From positions 496,001 through 560,000 of the forward strand of contig NZ_JAGSYF010000001.1 in NCBI RefSeq assembly GCF_025685645.1: a stretch of 64,000 nucleotides of DNA, in the 5' to 3' direction. A program made the position numbers and the translations under genes. Numbering within the stretch: the stretch's first letter is position 1; each line of letters starts with the position of its first letter. The notes below the pieces were generated by a model. It saw only the letters and a list, made by a program, of their open reading frames with translations. It was not told the origin of the DNA and searched no databases. This document shows positions 25,313 to 33,383 of this stretch, in pieces. The DNA is from Edaphobacter bradus (GTDB lineage Bacteria > Acidobacteriota > Terriglobia > Terriglobales > Acidobacteriaceae).

Positions 25313-26389
25313 ATGTTGTACCCTCAACCCGTGGACAGTTCCTCAATCGCCATCCAACAAAGCATCCCGCTGGCCCCCTATACCACCTTCCGCATCGGCG
25401 GCCCGGCCCGCTACTTCGCCGAGATTACCTCCGAGCCTGCCCTCCTTGAGGCCATCGCCTTCGCCCGCGAGCACAACCTCCCCATCTTCGTCCTCGGCGG
25501 TGGCAGCAACCTCCTCGTAAGCGACTCCGGTTTCGACGGCCTCGTTCTACACGTCGCGCTCCAAAGCCCCATCGCTCCATCGCGCAGCGGCTCCCACATC
25601 AATTGCACCGTAGCCGCTGGCGTTGAGTGGAACGCCTTCGTCCTCGCTATCTGTGAGCAGGGAATCAGCGGCATCGAATGCCTCGCCGGCATCCCCGGCT
25701 CCGTCGGCGGAACGCCCGTCCAGAACGTCGGCGCCTATGGCCAGGAGGTCGCCGAGACCATCCTCTCCGTTCGCGCTCTCGACCTCACGACCAACACCTT
25801 CGTCGATCTCCCCAACGCCCAGTGCGGCTTCGCCTATCGCCTGAGCATCTTCAATAGCAGCCACCGCAACCGCTACATCGTCACCGCCGTCACCTTCCGC
25901 TTCGACGCCGCGGCAAAACCCCGCCTCACCTACGCCGACCTCACCCGCCACTTCGGCAACGCACAACCCACGCCCATCGAGGTCTACCACGCCGTTCGCG
26001 AGATCCGTCACCGCAAGGGCATGCTTCTCGTCGAGGGCGAATCCGACTGCCGCGGCGCCGGCTCCTTCTTCAAGAATCCCGTCGTCCCGCAGTCCACCCT
26101 GACCTGCATCGCGACCACGCTGAACATCGCTCCCGAGAAAATTCCCCACTGGCCCACGAGCGACGGCCACATCAAACTCCCTGCCGCGTGGCTTCTCGAG
26201 CACGCGGGCTTCCCTAAGGGCTTCACTCTGGGCAACGCCGGCATCTCCTCACGCCACACTCTCGCGCTCATCAACCGGGGCAACGCTACCGCCGCGGATA
26301 TCGCAACCCTCCGCGACACCATCCGCACCCAGGTCTCGCAACGTTTCGGTATCACCCTAGAGCAGGAACCAGTCCAGGTCGGTCAGTAG
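25313..26389 (+). CDS. murB: UDP-N-acetylenolpyruvoylglucosamine reductase
   Basis: The FAD-dependent reductase that makes UDP-MurNAc for peptidoglycan. I use ATG 25313 (358 residues); the frame is open to 24944 but would overlap the divergent bacilliredoxin gene. The FAD-binding domain shows YTTFRIGGPARYF and FVLGGGSNLLVSD. The substrate domain has GIPGSVGGTPVQNVGAYGQE and the catalytic Ser in GAGSFFKNP. The final AAWLLEHAGFPKG is also typical. It stands apart from other mur genes. It converges on modC with only three bases between stop codons. Confidence 0.95.
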   Translation: MLYPQPVDSSSIAIQQSIPLAPYTTFRIGGPARYFAEITSEPALLEAIAFAREHNLPIFVLGGGSNLLVSDSGFDGLVLHVALQSPIAPSRSGSHINCTVAAGVEWNAFVLAICEQGISGIECLAGIPGSVGGTPVQNVGAYGQEVAETILSVRALDLTTNTFVDLPNAQCGFAYRLSIFNSSHRNRYIVTAVTFRFDAAAKPRLTYADLTRHFGNAQPTPIEVYHAVREIRHRKGMLLVEGESDCRGAGSFFKNPVVPQSTLTCIATTLNIAPEKIPHWPTSDGHIKLPAAWLLEHAGFPKGFTLGNAGISSRHTLALINRGNATAADIATLRDTIRTQVSQRFGITLEQEPVQVGQ

Positions 26390-26392
26390 CCA

Positions 26393-27148
26393 TCAACTGC
26401 CAAGCTGTTCCAGCAACCGCCGCCTCTCCTCGGAGAGGACCGCACCCACTGGCCCCTGCCGTACCACCGCGCCATCGGCGATCTTGATCACCTCGGCCCC
26501 AAGCTGAAATGCTTCGCCCACATCGTGCGTCACCGAGAGCACGGGAATCTTCCATCGAACCAGCCACTCTCGCAAGCTTGAAAGCAGTTCATCTCGCAAC
26601 GCAACATCCAGCCCAGAGAACGGTTCATCCAGCAGTAGCAGTCCATTCCCATGTCCGAGGTACGTCACCGCCGAGACCGCCGCTCGTGCGACCGAAACCC
26701 TTTGTCTTTCGCCCCCGCTCAGCTCGCGCGGCAGTCTCGCCGATAGTCGATCCACCCGAAACAGTGCCAACACCTCTTCCGCGAGCTGCGACTCATCCGC
26801 AGGCTTTGAATTCCAGCCGCTCCCATACAAAACATTCCGCAGCACCGTCATGTGCGGAAACAAGCACGCCGTCTGTGCCGCGCTGCGCACCGGACGCAGA
26901 TGAGCAGGAACAAACACACCAGACGCGGAATCCATTAACACCACGTTATCCTGCGCGACCCGCCCCTCATCCGGACGTACAAATCCAGCAATCGCCCTCA
27001 GCACGGTTGTCTTCCCGCTGCCGGAAGGCCCAAACAGCACCGTCCACGGCTGTGTCAGGGCAAACCCCACATCGAGCCGCACCGTGCCCACCCTGTGATT
27101 GAGCTTCACCATCAGCAGGCTATCGGACAACGTCAACCTGCCTTCCAT
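26393..27148 (-). CDS. modC: molybdate ABC transporter ATP-binding protein
   Basis: A 251-residue ATPase that powers molybdate uptake. Walker A is FGPSGSGKTT, the signature is ELSGGERQR, Walker B is GLLLLDEPFSGLD, and the switch histidine is in SVTHDVGEA. The C-terminal molybdate-binding TOBE domain of E. coli ModC (352 residues) is missing, as in many short homologues. ATG 27148 is chosen for its strong GAGGAAGG site, although it overlaps the modB end by 29 bases; ATG 27112 is the alternative. It is the third gene of the minus-strand modABC group. Confidence 0.9.
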   Translation of the reverse strand: MEGRLTLSDSLLMVKLNHRVGTVRLDVGFALTQPWTVLFGPSGSGKTTVLRAIAGFVRPDEGRVAQDNVVLMDSASGVFVPAHLRPVRSAAQTACLFPHMTVLRNVLYGSGWNSKPADESQLAEEVLALFRVDRLSARLPRELSGGERQRVSVARAAVSAVTYLGHGNGLLLLDEPFSGLDVALRDELLSSLREWLVRWKIPVLSVTHDVGEAFQLGAEVIKIADGAVVRQGPVGAVLSEERRRLLEQLGS

Positions 27149-27806
27149 CTACCTTCCTCACGCTCGGCAGAAGATAGATCGCCAGCAGTGCCGCCGTCGC
27201 AAACCCCACCAGCACCAGCGCCGTCCGGTTTGCCGCGGCATAATTGCCGTCCTGCACCAGGTCGTACAGCGAGATCGAAAGCGTCCGCGTCAGCCCCGGT
27301 ATGTTCCCGCCCAGCATCAGCACCACGCCGAACTCACCCACAGTATGGGTAAACGTCAGCACCGCGCTTGTCAGCAGAGAAGCGCCCGCCGTCGGCAGCA
27401 CCACCGACACAAAAACCCGCATCGGCGACGCACCCAGCCCCGCCGCCGCCTCGATATAGCCCTTTTCTACCGCACCAAACCCTGCCACCAGAGGCTGCAC
27501 AGCAAACGGCAGACTGTAGAGCACCGACCCCACCAGCAATCCACCAAAGCTGAATGCCAGCGGATGTCCGAAGACGTGGATCAGCACCCTTCCCGGCCAC
27601 GTCAGCGGCCCCAGCATCACCAGCAGGTAGAAGCCCAACACCGTCGGCGGCAGCACCAACGGCAGCGCCACTACTGCCTGCACTACCGCACGCGCCATCC
27701 CTCTGCCTGACGCGATCCACCACGCCAGCGGCAGCCCCACGAGCAGCAGAATCGCGGTCGTGCTCGCAGCCAGTCGCAGCGTCAACCACAGCGCCTCAAG
27801 ATCCAT
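27120..27806 (-). CDS. modB: molybdate ABC transporter permease
   Basis: A 228-residue membrane permease with five to six hydrophobic segments. The EAA loop that docks onto ModC is YIEAAAGLGASPMRVFVSVVLP. FTHTVGEFGVVLMLGGNIPG is strongly conserved in ModB proteins. It lies 53 bases after modA and overlaps modC, so the three genes form one transcript. Confidence 0.93.
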   Translation of the reverse strand: MDLEALWLTLRLAASTTAILLLVGLPLAWWIASGRGMARAVVQAVVALPLVLPPTVLGFYLLVMLGPLTWPGRVLIHVFGHPLAFSFGGLLVGSVLYSLPFAVQPLVAGFGAVEKGYIEAAAGLGASPMRVFVSVVLPTAGASLLTSAVLTFTHTVGEFGVVLMLGGNIPGLTRTLSISLYDLVQDGNYAAANRTALVLVGFATAALLAIYLLPSVRKVDGRQVDVVR

Positions 27807-27859
27807 ATTGCGCCAGTCTATACACTCGTTGGCCCGCGTGCGCAGTGTTCGACGTGCGC

Positions 27860-28678
27860 TTACTTCACCGCGCCCAGTCCAAGCTTCTCAAATTGGCCCT
27901 GCACCTCCGAGGAGAGCAGCCAGTTGAGAAACGAGTGTGCCGCCGCCTTCTTTTCTGATTTCGCCATCACCACCGCGCACTGCAGAATCGGCGGGTACAC
28001 CGTTGGCACACGAACGAAGCTTCCCACCTCCTTGAAGTGCGCGGAGCTCGCTCCGGTCAGCGAGATCAGCCCAAGTTGCGCGTTCCCCGACTCCACAAAC
28101 TGTGCTGCCTGCGCGATGTTTTCTGCCACCACAAGATGGGGAGCCACCGTCTCGTACATCTTCATGCTCTTCAAAGCCCTCTCGGCGGCCAGACCATACG
28201 GCGCATGCAGCGGATTGGCGATCGCAATTCTTGTCACCCGCTTGTCTGTCAGGCTGTCGATCGACAGAGGCTGCAGCGGCGAGTCCTTGCGAGCCCACAG
28301 CACCAGGGTCCCCTTCGCATATTGTGTCGGAGCCTGCCCATCCGCCAGCCCCGCCGCAACGATCTTCTCCGGATTTGAAAAGTCCGCGCTCAGGAAGATG
28401 TCCACCGGGGCCCCATTCAGAATCTGCTCGGCCAGCGTGGACGACGACCCGAAGCTCACCACCAGCTTCACCCCTGTGGCCTTTTCGTACTGGCTGGCCA
28501 GCACCGGCATGACCGGCTGCAGATCGGCCGCCGCAGCTACACGAATCTCCTTCTGCTGTCCCCAGTCCACACCTGCGCTCCCCAGCCACGTCAATCCAAG
28601 CCAAAGCACAATCCATGCGACTTTGGGCCTGCGCCGCGCTTTACGATACCCTAGCTGAAACCATGAAAGTCGCGACAC
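27860..28678 (-). CDS. modA: molybdate ABC transporter substrate-binding protein
   Basis: The periplasmic molybdate receptor, 272 residues by the longest frame. The N terminus has a basic stretch and a hydrophobic core (VAWIVLWLGLTWLGSAG) suited to export. The mature domain begins with EIRVAAAADLQPVM and contains SFGSSSTLAEQI, VDIFLSADF and the C-terminal SFLNWLLSSEVQGQFEKLG, all ModA-like. The start at 28678 overlaps the divergent thrC start by 16 bases; a GTG a few codons inside is an alternative that removes the overlap but trims the signal peptide. Confidence 0.9.
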   Translation of the reverse strand: MSRLSWFQLGYRKARRRPKVAWIVLWLGLTWLGSAGVDWGQQKEIRVAAAADLQPVMPVLASQYEKATGVKLVVSFGSSSTLAEQILNGAPVDIFLSADFSNPEKIVAAGLADGQAPTQYAKGTLVLWARKDSPLQPLSIDSLTDKRVTRIAIANPLHAPYGLAAERALKSMKMYETVAPHLVVAENIAQAAQFVESGNAQLGLISLTGASSAHFKEVGSFVRVPTVYPPILQCAVVMAKSEKKAAAHSFLNWLLSSEVQGQFEKLGLGAVK

Positions 28679-30063
28679 ATCAGCTCCGATGCATTGATTG
28701 CGGTGCCAGGATTGACGGCAGCGCTGTAAACAGCATATTCCGCTGCCCCGCCTGCAATGGTCTGTACGACGTCATTTACCCCTGGTCCTCCATTCCCAAC
28801 GGAGACACTCCTGCGTCCGACAGCAAGCTTCCCAACGCGAGCGCGCTCCGCTGGCTCTGGCAGGAGCGCCGCACCTCCACCCTGCCCGAGGACCAGTCCG
28901 GCGTCTGGCGCTTCCGCGACCTTCTCCCCATCGTCGACAACCCGGAAAGGGTCGTCACCCTTCGCGAGGGCAACACTCCGCTTTACGATCTTCCTCGCTG
29001 CGCCAAAGCCATCAGCATCGACTGGATCCTCGCCAAGCACCAGGGCATGAACCCCACCGGCTCCTTCAAAGACACCGGCATGACCGCCGCCCTCTCCGTC
29101 GCCGCCGAGCGCGGCTTCGAGTGGGTCGCCTGCGCGTCTACCGGAAATACTTCAGCCGCCATGGCCGCCTACGCCGCCCGCGCCGGCCTGCGCAGTATTG
29201 TCTTCATCCCCGAGGGAAAGATCGCCTGGGGCAAGCTCTCCCAGTCTATGGACTACGGAGCCCTCACCATCCAGCTCAAGACCGACTTCGACGGCTGCGT
29301 TCAGGTGCTCACCGACCTCGTCACTCGCTTCCCCATCTACCTGCTCAACTCCGTAAACCCCTACCGTCTCGAAGGCCAGAAGACCCCTGCCTTCGAGCTC
29401 CTCGAACAGCTTGAGTGGCAGGTCCCTGAGCACATCATCGTCCCCGGCGGCAACCTCGCCAACAGTTCCGCGCTTGCCAAGGGCTTCACCGAGATTCACC
29501 ACCTCGGCCTCATTCATCGCCTTCCGAAAATCAGCATCATTCAAGCCGAGGGCGCCAACCCGCTTTACCGCACCATCGAAGAGAACGGCGGCAAGGAGCT
29601 GATTCCCGTCAAGGCCAACACGCGCGCCTCCGCCATCCGCATCGGGAACCCTGCCTCCTGGAAGAAGGCCCTCCGCGCCCTTCGCACTACCGGCGGCTGG
29701 TGCGAGCAGGTCTCCGAGCAGGAGATCGCACTCGCCAAGGCCGAGATTGGAGCCGAAGGCGTTGGCTGTGAGCCCGCCAGCGCGGTCACACTTGCCGGCC
29801 TCAAGAAGCTGGTCGCCCAGGGCAAGGTGGGCAGGGAAGAGCGCGCCGTCCTCATCCTCACCGGCCACACCCTCAAAGACTCCGACTACACCATCCATTA
29901 CCACCGCAACGAGCTCTTCACTGAAGCCGAACAGACCCAACTCACCGCTGCCCAGCAGGCCCAACATGCCGCTCTGCGCAAGCCTCCCATCGTCCTCGAA
30001 GCCGACACGAACGTCGTCTTCCGCGAACTCGAGTCCCACATGAAGGCACCCCAGCTCGCATGA
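28663..30063 (+). CDS. thrC: threonine synthase
   Basis: A PLP enzyme converting O-phosphohomoserine to threonine. The start is ATG 28663 (466 residues); the frame upstream to 28615 would run deeper into modA. A small Cys4 zinc-ribbon-like segment is at the N terminus (CIDCG and CPACN). The PLP lysine is Lys136 in NPTGSFKDTGMTAAL, and CASTGNTSAAMAAYAA binds the phosphate of PLP. GCEPASAVTLAG is near the C terminus. The stop overlaps the thrB start (ATGA), so the two genes are translationally coupled. Confidence 0.95.
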   Translation: MKVATHQLRCIDCGARIDGSAVNSIFRCPACNGLYDVIYPWSSIPNGDTPASDSKLPNASALRWLWQERRTSTLPEDQSGVWRFRDLLPIVDNPERVVTLREGNTPLYDLPRCAKAISIDWILAKHQGMNPTGSFKDTGMTAALSVAAERGFEWVACASTGNTSAAMAAYAARAGLRSIVFIPEGKIAWGKLSQSMDYGALTIQLKTDFDGCVQVLTDLVTRFPIYLLNSVNPYRLEGQKTPAFELLEQLEWQVPEHIIVPGGNLANSSALAKGFTEIHHLGLIHRLPKISIIQAEGANPLYRTIEENGGKELIPVKANTRASAIRIGNPASWKKALRALRTTGGWCEQVSEQEIALAKAEIGAEGVGCEPASAVTLAGLKKLVAQGKVGREERAVLILTGHTLKDSDYTIHYHRNELFTEAEQTQLTAAQQAQHAALRKPPIVLEADTNVVFRELESHMKAPQLA

Positions 30064-30992
30064 CGACCCAACCTGCGCCTCTGCACCTTCGTCTGCCGGC
30101 GACCTCCGCCAATCTGGGTCCTGGCTTTGACTCCCTCGGCCTTGCCCTTGCCCTCTACCTCACCATCGACGCAGTTATCTCCACCGAGAACGCCTTCTTG
30201 ATCGATGCCACCGGGCGGGACGCTGCGCAATGCTCTGTCGTCGAGAACAACCTCATCCTAACCACCTACGTCGACGTCCTCGCCTGCGCCGGCAAGCTCG
30301 CTCCACGCCTCCATCTCAGCCTCCACAACGAGATCCCCCTCGGCATGGGCTGTGGCTCGAGCGCAGCCGCTCTCCTCGCGGGAGTTTTCCTGGCCAATCA
30401 CTTTGGCAACCTTGACTGGACAGGCCGGCAGATCCTCGAAGAGGCCTGCCGCCGCGAGGGCCACCCTGACAACGTCGCCGCATGCTTCCACGGTGGCATG
30501 ACAGTATCGTCGTCAAGCGAAAATAAAGTATATACAGCAACATACGGGAATAACCTCAACTGGAGCCTTCTGCTTGCGCTCCCTTCGACAAGCCTCTCCA
30601 CCCACAAGGCCCGCGCTCTACTCCCGGAGCACTACTCCCGCGCTGACGCCGTCGCCAACATTCAGGCGACGGCGCTGCTCGTCTCTGCCTTCGCTCTCAA
30701 CCGCGGCGATCTCCTCCACGTAGCCATGCAGGACCGCATCCACCAGCCCTACCGGATGCATGCCTGTCCACTTCTACCGCGACTTCTGCCGCTTTCCACC
30801 GCCCCCGGTGTTCTCGGGGTCGCCCTCAGCGGAGCCGGTCCCTCCGTCCTCGTCATCGCAGCCGACGGACCATCGGCCGCCGCTGTGCCTGATCTGATTC
30901 GCGCCGCCGCCGGAGATTTCACCCTGGAGATACTGGAGACGGCAATCTCTACAGGAGCACTTCAGGACCCTGCCTTACCTGCCACACCCTAA
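30060..30992 (+). CDS. thrB: homoserine kinase
   Basis: A GHMP kinase that phosphorylates homoserine, giving the substrate of the preceding thrC product. Residues about 9-25 hold LPATSANLGPGFDSLGL, and the ATP loop is PLGMGCGSSAAALLAG. The third motif is near LGVALSGAGPSVLVIA. At 310 residues it is the normal size. A local stretch near 30505-30560 is more AT-rich than the rest of the gene. Confidence 0.95.
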   Translation: MTTQPAPLHLRLPATSANLGPGFDSLGLALALYLTIDAVISTENAFLIDATGRDAAQCSVVENNLILTTYVDVLACAGKLAPRLHLSLHNEIPLGMGCGSSAAALLAGVFLANHFGNLDWTGRQILEEACRREGHPDNVAACFHGGMTVSSSSENKVYTATYGNNLNWSLLLALPSTSLSTHKARALLPEHYSRADAVANIQATALLVSAFALNRGDLLHVAMQDRIHQPYRMHACPLLPRLLPLSTAPGVLGVALSGAGPSVLVIAADGPSAAAVPDLIRAAAGDFTLEILETAISTGALQDPALPATP

Positions 30993-31317
30993 AGCACTTA
31001 GATACAAACCTGCAAACATGGTAACCGTCCTGTAAAGTTACCTAAGATTTCTTTACGTTTTCCATTTTCCTCAGTAACTTAGCCCATGTGGGCAGTTCTG
31101 GGGAGGGCTGCTACGCCGCCCGTTGACCTCTCGCTATAGAGAGGTCCGGGCGTTTCCTCTTTTGGGCGCCACTTTCGACCCCCTCGATTCTGCTTCTTTT
31201 CAACAGCATTCGACAGGCATGAAACTATCAAATCCTCCGTGCATCTATTATTGTGAAGATTGCCCTGCACCGATTCGCGTGGCAAGACAGAGAGCATTCT
31301 GGGAGGGAAGGTAAAAA
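30993..31317. other. intergenic region between thrB and trxA with several foldable elements
   Basis: No coding sequence is recognisable in these 325 bases. The left part is AT-rich and contains an imperfect hairpin (GTAAAG...CTTTAC around 31032-31056) and GCCCATGTGGGC at 31082-31093. A strong terminator follows at 31117-31163. The remaining 150 bases should hold the trxA promoter, but I see no convincing -35/-10 pair. The segment before the terminator could be the thrB trailer or a small RNA. Confidence 0.5.
31117..31163 (+). terminator. strong rho-independent terminator downstream of thrCB
   Basis: Outer arms CGCCCG (31117-31122) and CGGGCG (31147-31152) enclose GACCTCTC (31125-31132) paired with GAGAGGTC (31139-31146). 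A T-rich run (TTTCCTCTTTT) follows at 31153-31163. It lies about 125 bases after the thrB stop. Confidence 0.78.
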
Positions 31318-31650
31318 ATGGCAGGTCAGTTCGTCACGGAAGTCAACGACGCCAACTTTGAAAAGAACGTCCTACAGTCGGAGCAACCCGTACTCGTGGA
31401 TTTTTGGGCAGCATGGTGCGGCCCCTGTCGCGCTCTCGCGCCGGTAGTCGATGAGGTTGCTAGCCACTATCAGGGCAAGCTCAAGGTCATGAAGATGGAC
31501 GTTGACGCCAACACGGCAACCCCCATGCGCTATGGCATCCGCGGCATCCCTGCTTTGCTGATCTTCAAGGAGGGCAAAGTCGCCGAGCAGATCGTCGGCT
31601 ACGTCCCCAAGGACACCATCGACAAGTCCGTCATCAAGGTCCTCGCGTAA
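31318..31650 (+). CDS. trxA: thioredoxin
   Basis: A general disulfide reductase of 110 residues. The active site is WCGPC (Cys34, Cys37) in [15 protein letters not shown]. The conserved cis-proline segment is [14 protein letters not shown] good ribosome-binding site (GGGAGGGAAGG) precedes ATG 31318. No signal peptide is present. It is flanked by terminators and is probably a single-gene transcript. Confidence 0.96.
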   Translation: MAGQFVTEVNDANFEKNVLQSEQPVLVDFWAAWCGPCRALAPVVDEVASHYQGKLKVMKMDVDANTATPMRYGIRGIPALLIFKEGKVAEQIVGYVPKDTIDKSVIKVLA

Positions 31651-31668
31651 GTAGATCTTTTGCAGACA

Positions 31669-31701
31669 AACGGCCCGGCGATCTCTATTCGCCGGGCCGT
31701 T
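31669..31701 (+). terminator. terminator after trxA
   Basis: A 13-base perfect stem, AACGGCCCGGCGA (31669-31681) with TCGCCGGGCCGTT (31689-31701), has a 7-base loop and is followed by GTCTTTGCTT. It is 19 bases after the trxA stop. Confidence 0.85.
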
Positions 31702-31729
31702 GTCTTTGCTTAGTAAACGTAGGTGCACC

Positions 31730-31746
31730 GGTCGATGAAATCGACC
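31730..31746. promoter_or_regulatory. inverted repeat ahead of the TetR-type regulator, possible autoregulatory operator
   Basis: GGTCGAT and ATCGACC face each other across three bases, ending 20 bases before the regulator start. The repeat is followed by CAGTCTAATCG. GGTC/GACC half-sites with a flanking CTA recall NemR-type operators. Binding is inferred from position and shape. Confidence 0.45.
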
Positions 31747-31766
31747 AGTCTAATCGAAACTCATCC

Positions 31767-32369
31767 ATGACGACACAACATTCCCGGACGAAACCAAATA
31801 CGCGCGAACATCTGATCGACGTCGGGCTACAGCGCATCTACGCCACTGGATACGCTAGCACCGGGGTCAAGGAGATCCTTGACCTAGCCGGAGTCCCCAA
31901 GGGCTCTTTCTACCACTATTTCCGCAGTAAAGAAGCCTTCGCCGAAGAAGTCCTTCAGCGCTACGTCGCCGAGGAGAGTCGCCGGACCGAAAGCATCTTC
32001 AGCGACACTAAGTTTCCACCCCTCACACGCCTCCGCAGCTACTTTGAGGAGATGAAGTGCCTCTGCGGATACACAGGCCCCAACAATGGCTGCCTGCTCG
32101 GAAATCTAAGCATCGAAATCGCCGGCCAGAGTGATTTGCTTCAAACTCTTCTCAGCAGGTCCTTCAACTCCTGGCAGCAGTCGATCGCAGATCTACTCCG
32201 CTCGGCTATTGATCGCGGCGATCTGGCACAAACAGCAAACCCCGACGAACTCGCATCCTTCCTTCTCAACAGTTGGGAGGGCGCTCTCGTCCGCACCAAG
32301 GCCGAAAAGAGCAACCAGCCGCTCGAAACCTTCTTTCACTTCGCGTTCGACGTCCTGCTGAAGAAATAG
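31767..32369 (+). CDS. TetR family regulator, NemR/AcuR-like
   Basis: A 200-residue repressor. The helix-turn-helix is STGVKEILDLAGVPKGSFYHYFRSKEAF (residues 31-58), and the ligand domain follows. Cys98, Cys100 and Cys109 in KCLCGYTGPNNGCLLGNLS match by eye the Cys region of E. coli NemR (FCQHG...SGCL), which senses electrophiles and reactive chlorine through cysteine. The next gene is a short-chain dehydrogenase with a related half-site in front, consistent with local regulation of a detoxifying oxidoreductase. The sensing role is an inference from the cysteines. Confidence 0.88.
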   Translation: MTTQHSRTKPNTREHLIDVGLQRIYATGYASTGVKEILDLAGVPKGSFYHYFRSKEAFAEEVLQRYVAEESRRTESIFSDTKFPPLTRLRSYFEEMKCLCGYTGPNNGCLLGNLSIEIAGQSDLLQTLLSRSFNSWQQSIADLLRSAIDRGDLAQTANPDELASFLLNSWEGALVRTKAEKSNQPLETFFHFAFDVLLKK

Positions 32370-32420
32370 CCCTGACTGGGAGCCAAAAATCCCACAAAGC
32401 ATTTTCTGAATCCGATAACC

Positions 32421-32430
32421 AACCGGTCTA
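32421..32430. promoter_or_regulatory. candidate regulator half-site ahead of the short-chain dehydrogenase
   Basis: AACCGGTCTA (32421-32430) contains the palindrome ACCGGT and shares the GGTC core with the repeat at 31730. It lies in the 117-base gap between the regulator and the dehydrogenase, about 57 bases before the latter's start. It is a short motif and could occur by chance. Confidence 0.33.
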
Positions 32431-32486
32431 CTCTAACTGAGCGAACCACCTTTTGGGTTCAAAAATTCGCTCCAGTGAGGTCTCAC

Positions 32487-33290
32487 ATGAACACTCAGCT
32501 CTCCAAAGGCACAGCACTCATCACCGGCGCCTCCACAGGTATCGGCGCAGTCTACGCCGATCGTCTCGCCAGTCGCGGTTATGACCTGCTACTCGTCGCT
32601 CGTGATCAGAAGCGCCTGTCCGAGCTCGCCGCCCGCCTCACGTCGAAGACCGGCCGAAAGGTTGACATCCTTCCCGCGGATCTGACCCTCAAGTCCGACG
32701 TCCTTCGCGTAGAGGAGCGTCTACGCTCCGACAAGACCATCACCGCTCTCGTCAACAACGCAGGCTTCGGAGCCACCTCGAAACTCATCGACTCGAAGAT
32801 CGACGAGCTCGAGAACATGATCCAACTCAACGTGACTGCGCTTACCCGCCTCACCGCAGCCGCTCTTCCAGGCTTTATCGAGCGCTCCAACGGCCTCATC
32901 ATCAACATCGCCTCCATCGTCGCCCTCGCACCGGAGCTGCTCAACGGCACCTACAGCGGCACCAAGGCATACGTCGTCAATCTCACCCAATCTCTCCACA
33001 AGGAGGTAGGCGACAAGGGCATACAGGTCCAGGCTGTCCTCCCCGGAGCCACCAGCACCGAGTTCTGGGACCGTGCCGGTCTTCCCGTGCAACATCTTCC
33101 CGGAGAGATTGTCATGACCGCCGAAGAGATGGTCGACGCCTCGCTCGCAGGCCTCGATCAGCACGAGCTCATCACCATCCCAGCGCTGCCCGACATCGCT
33201 GACTGGCAGAAGTTCGACGCCGCTCGTGTCGCCCTCGGACCGAACCTCTCCCGCAGGCACGCCGCCGATCGCTACGGTCTCCAGAAGTAA
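32487..33290 (+). CDS. short-chain dehydrogenase/reductase (classical SDR)
   Basis: An NAD(P)H-dependent oxidoreductase of 267 residues. The start is ATG 32487, after GTGAGG; an ATG-less extension to 32475 is rejected. Cofactor motif TGASTGIGAVYA is near residue 14, VNNAGFG is in the middle, and the catalytic Ser and YSGTK (Tyr-x3-Lys) are in INIASIVALAPELLNG. Family resemblance is to the DltE/YqjQ type of cytosolic reductases. The substrate is unknown. It is probably controlled by the TetR-type neighbour. Confidence 0.9.
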   Translation: MNTQLSKGTALITGASTGIGAVYADRLASRGYDLLLVARDQKRLSELAARLTSKTGRKVDILPADLTLKSDVLRVEERLRSDKTITALVNNAGFGATSKLIDSKIDELENMIQLNVTALTRLTAAALPGFIERSNGLIINIASIVALAPELLNGTYSGTKAYVVNLTQSLHKEVGDKGIQVQAVLPGATSTEFWDRAGLPVQHLPGEIVMTAEEMVDASLAGLDQHELITIPALPDIADWQKFDAARVALGPNLSRRHAADRYGLQK

Positions 33291-33310
33291 TCGTGGAAAC
33301 CACTCGCGCC

Positions 33311-33347
33311 CGCTGATGCTTCTATCCTTTGGCCAGAAGCATCAGCG
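33311..33347. terminator. hairpin after the short-chain dehydrogenase
   Basis: Thirteen-base arms CGCTGATGCTTCT (33311-33323) and AGAAGCATCAGCG (33335-33347) pair perfectly with an 11-base loop. They start 20 bases after the stop codon. No real T-tract follows, so termination is inferred. Confidence 0.55.
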
Positions 33348-33383
33348 CACCTCTTCACGCGCGCACCCATTACACTGGCTGTA

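Noticed and set aside
29152-30039. 295-codon minus-strand open frame over thrC
   Set aside because: It is antisense to a confident gene, has no motif and shows an acidic low-complexity composition typical of shadow frames.
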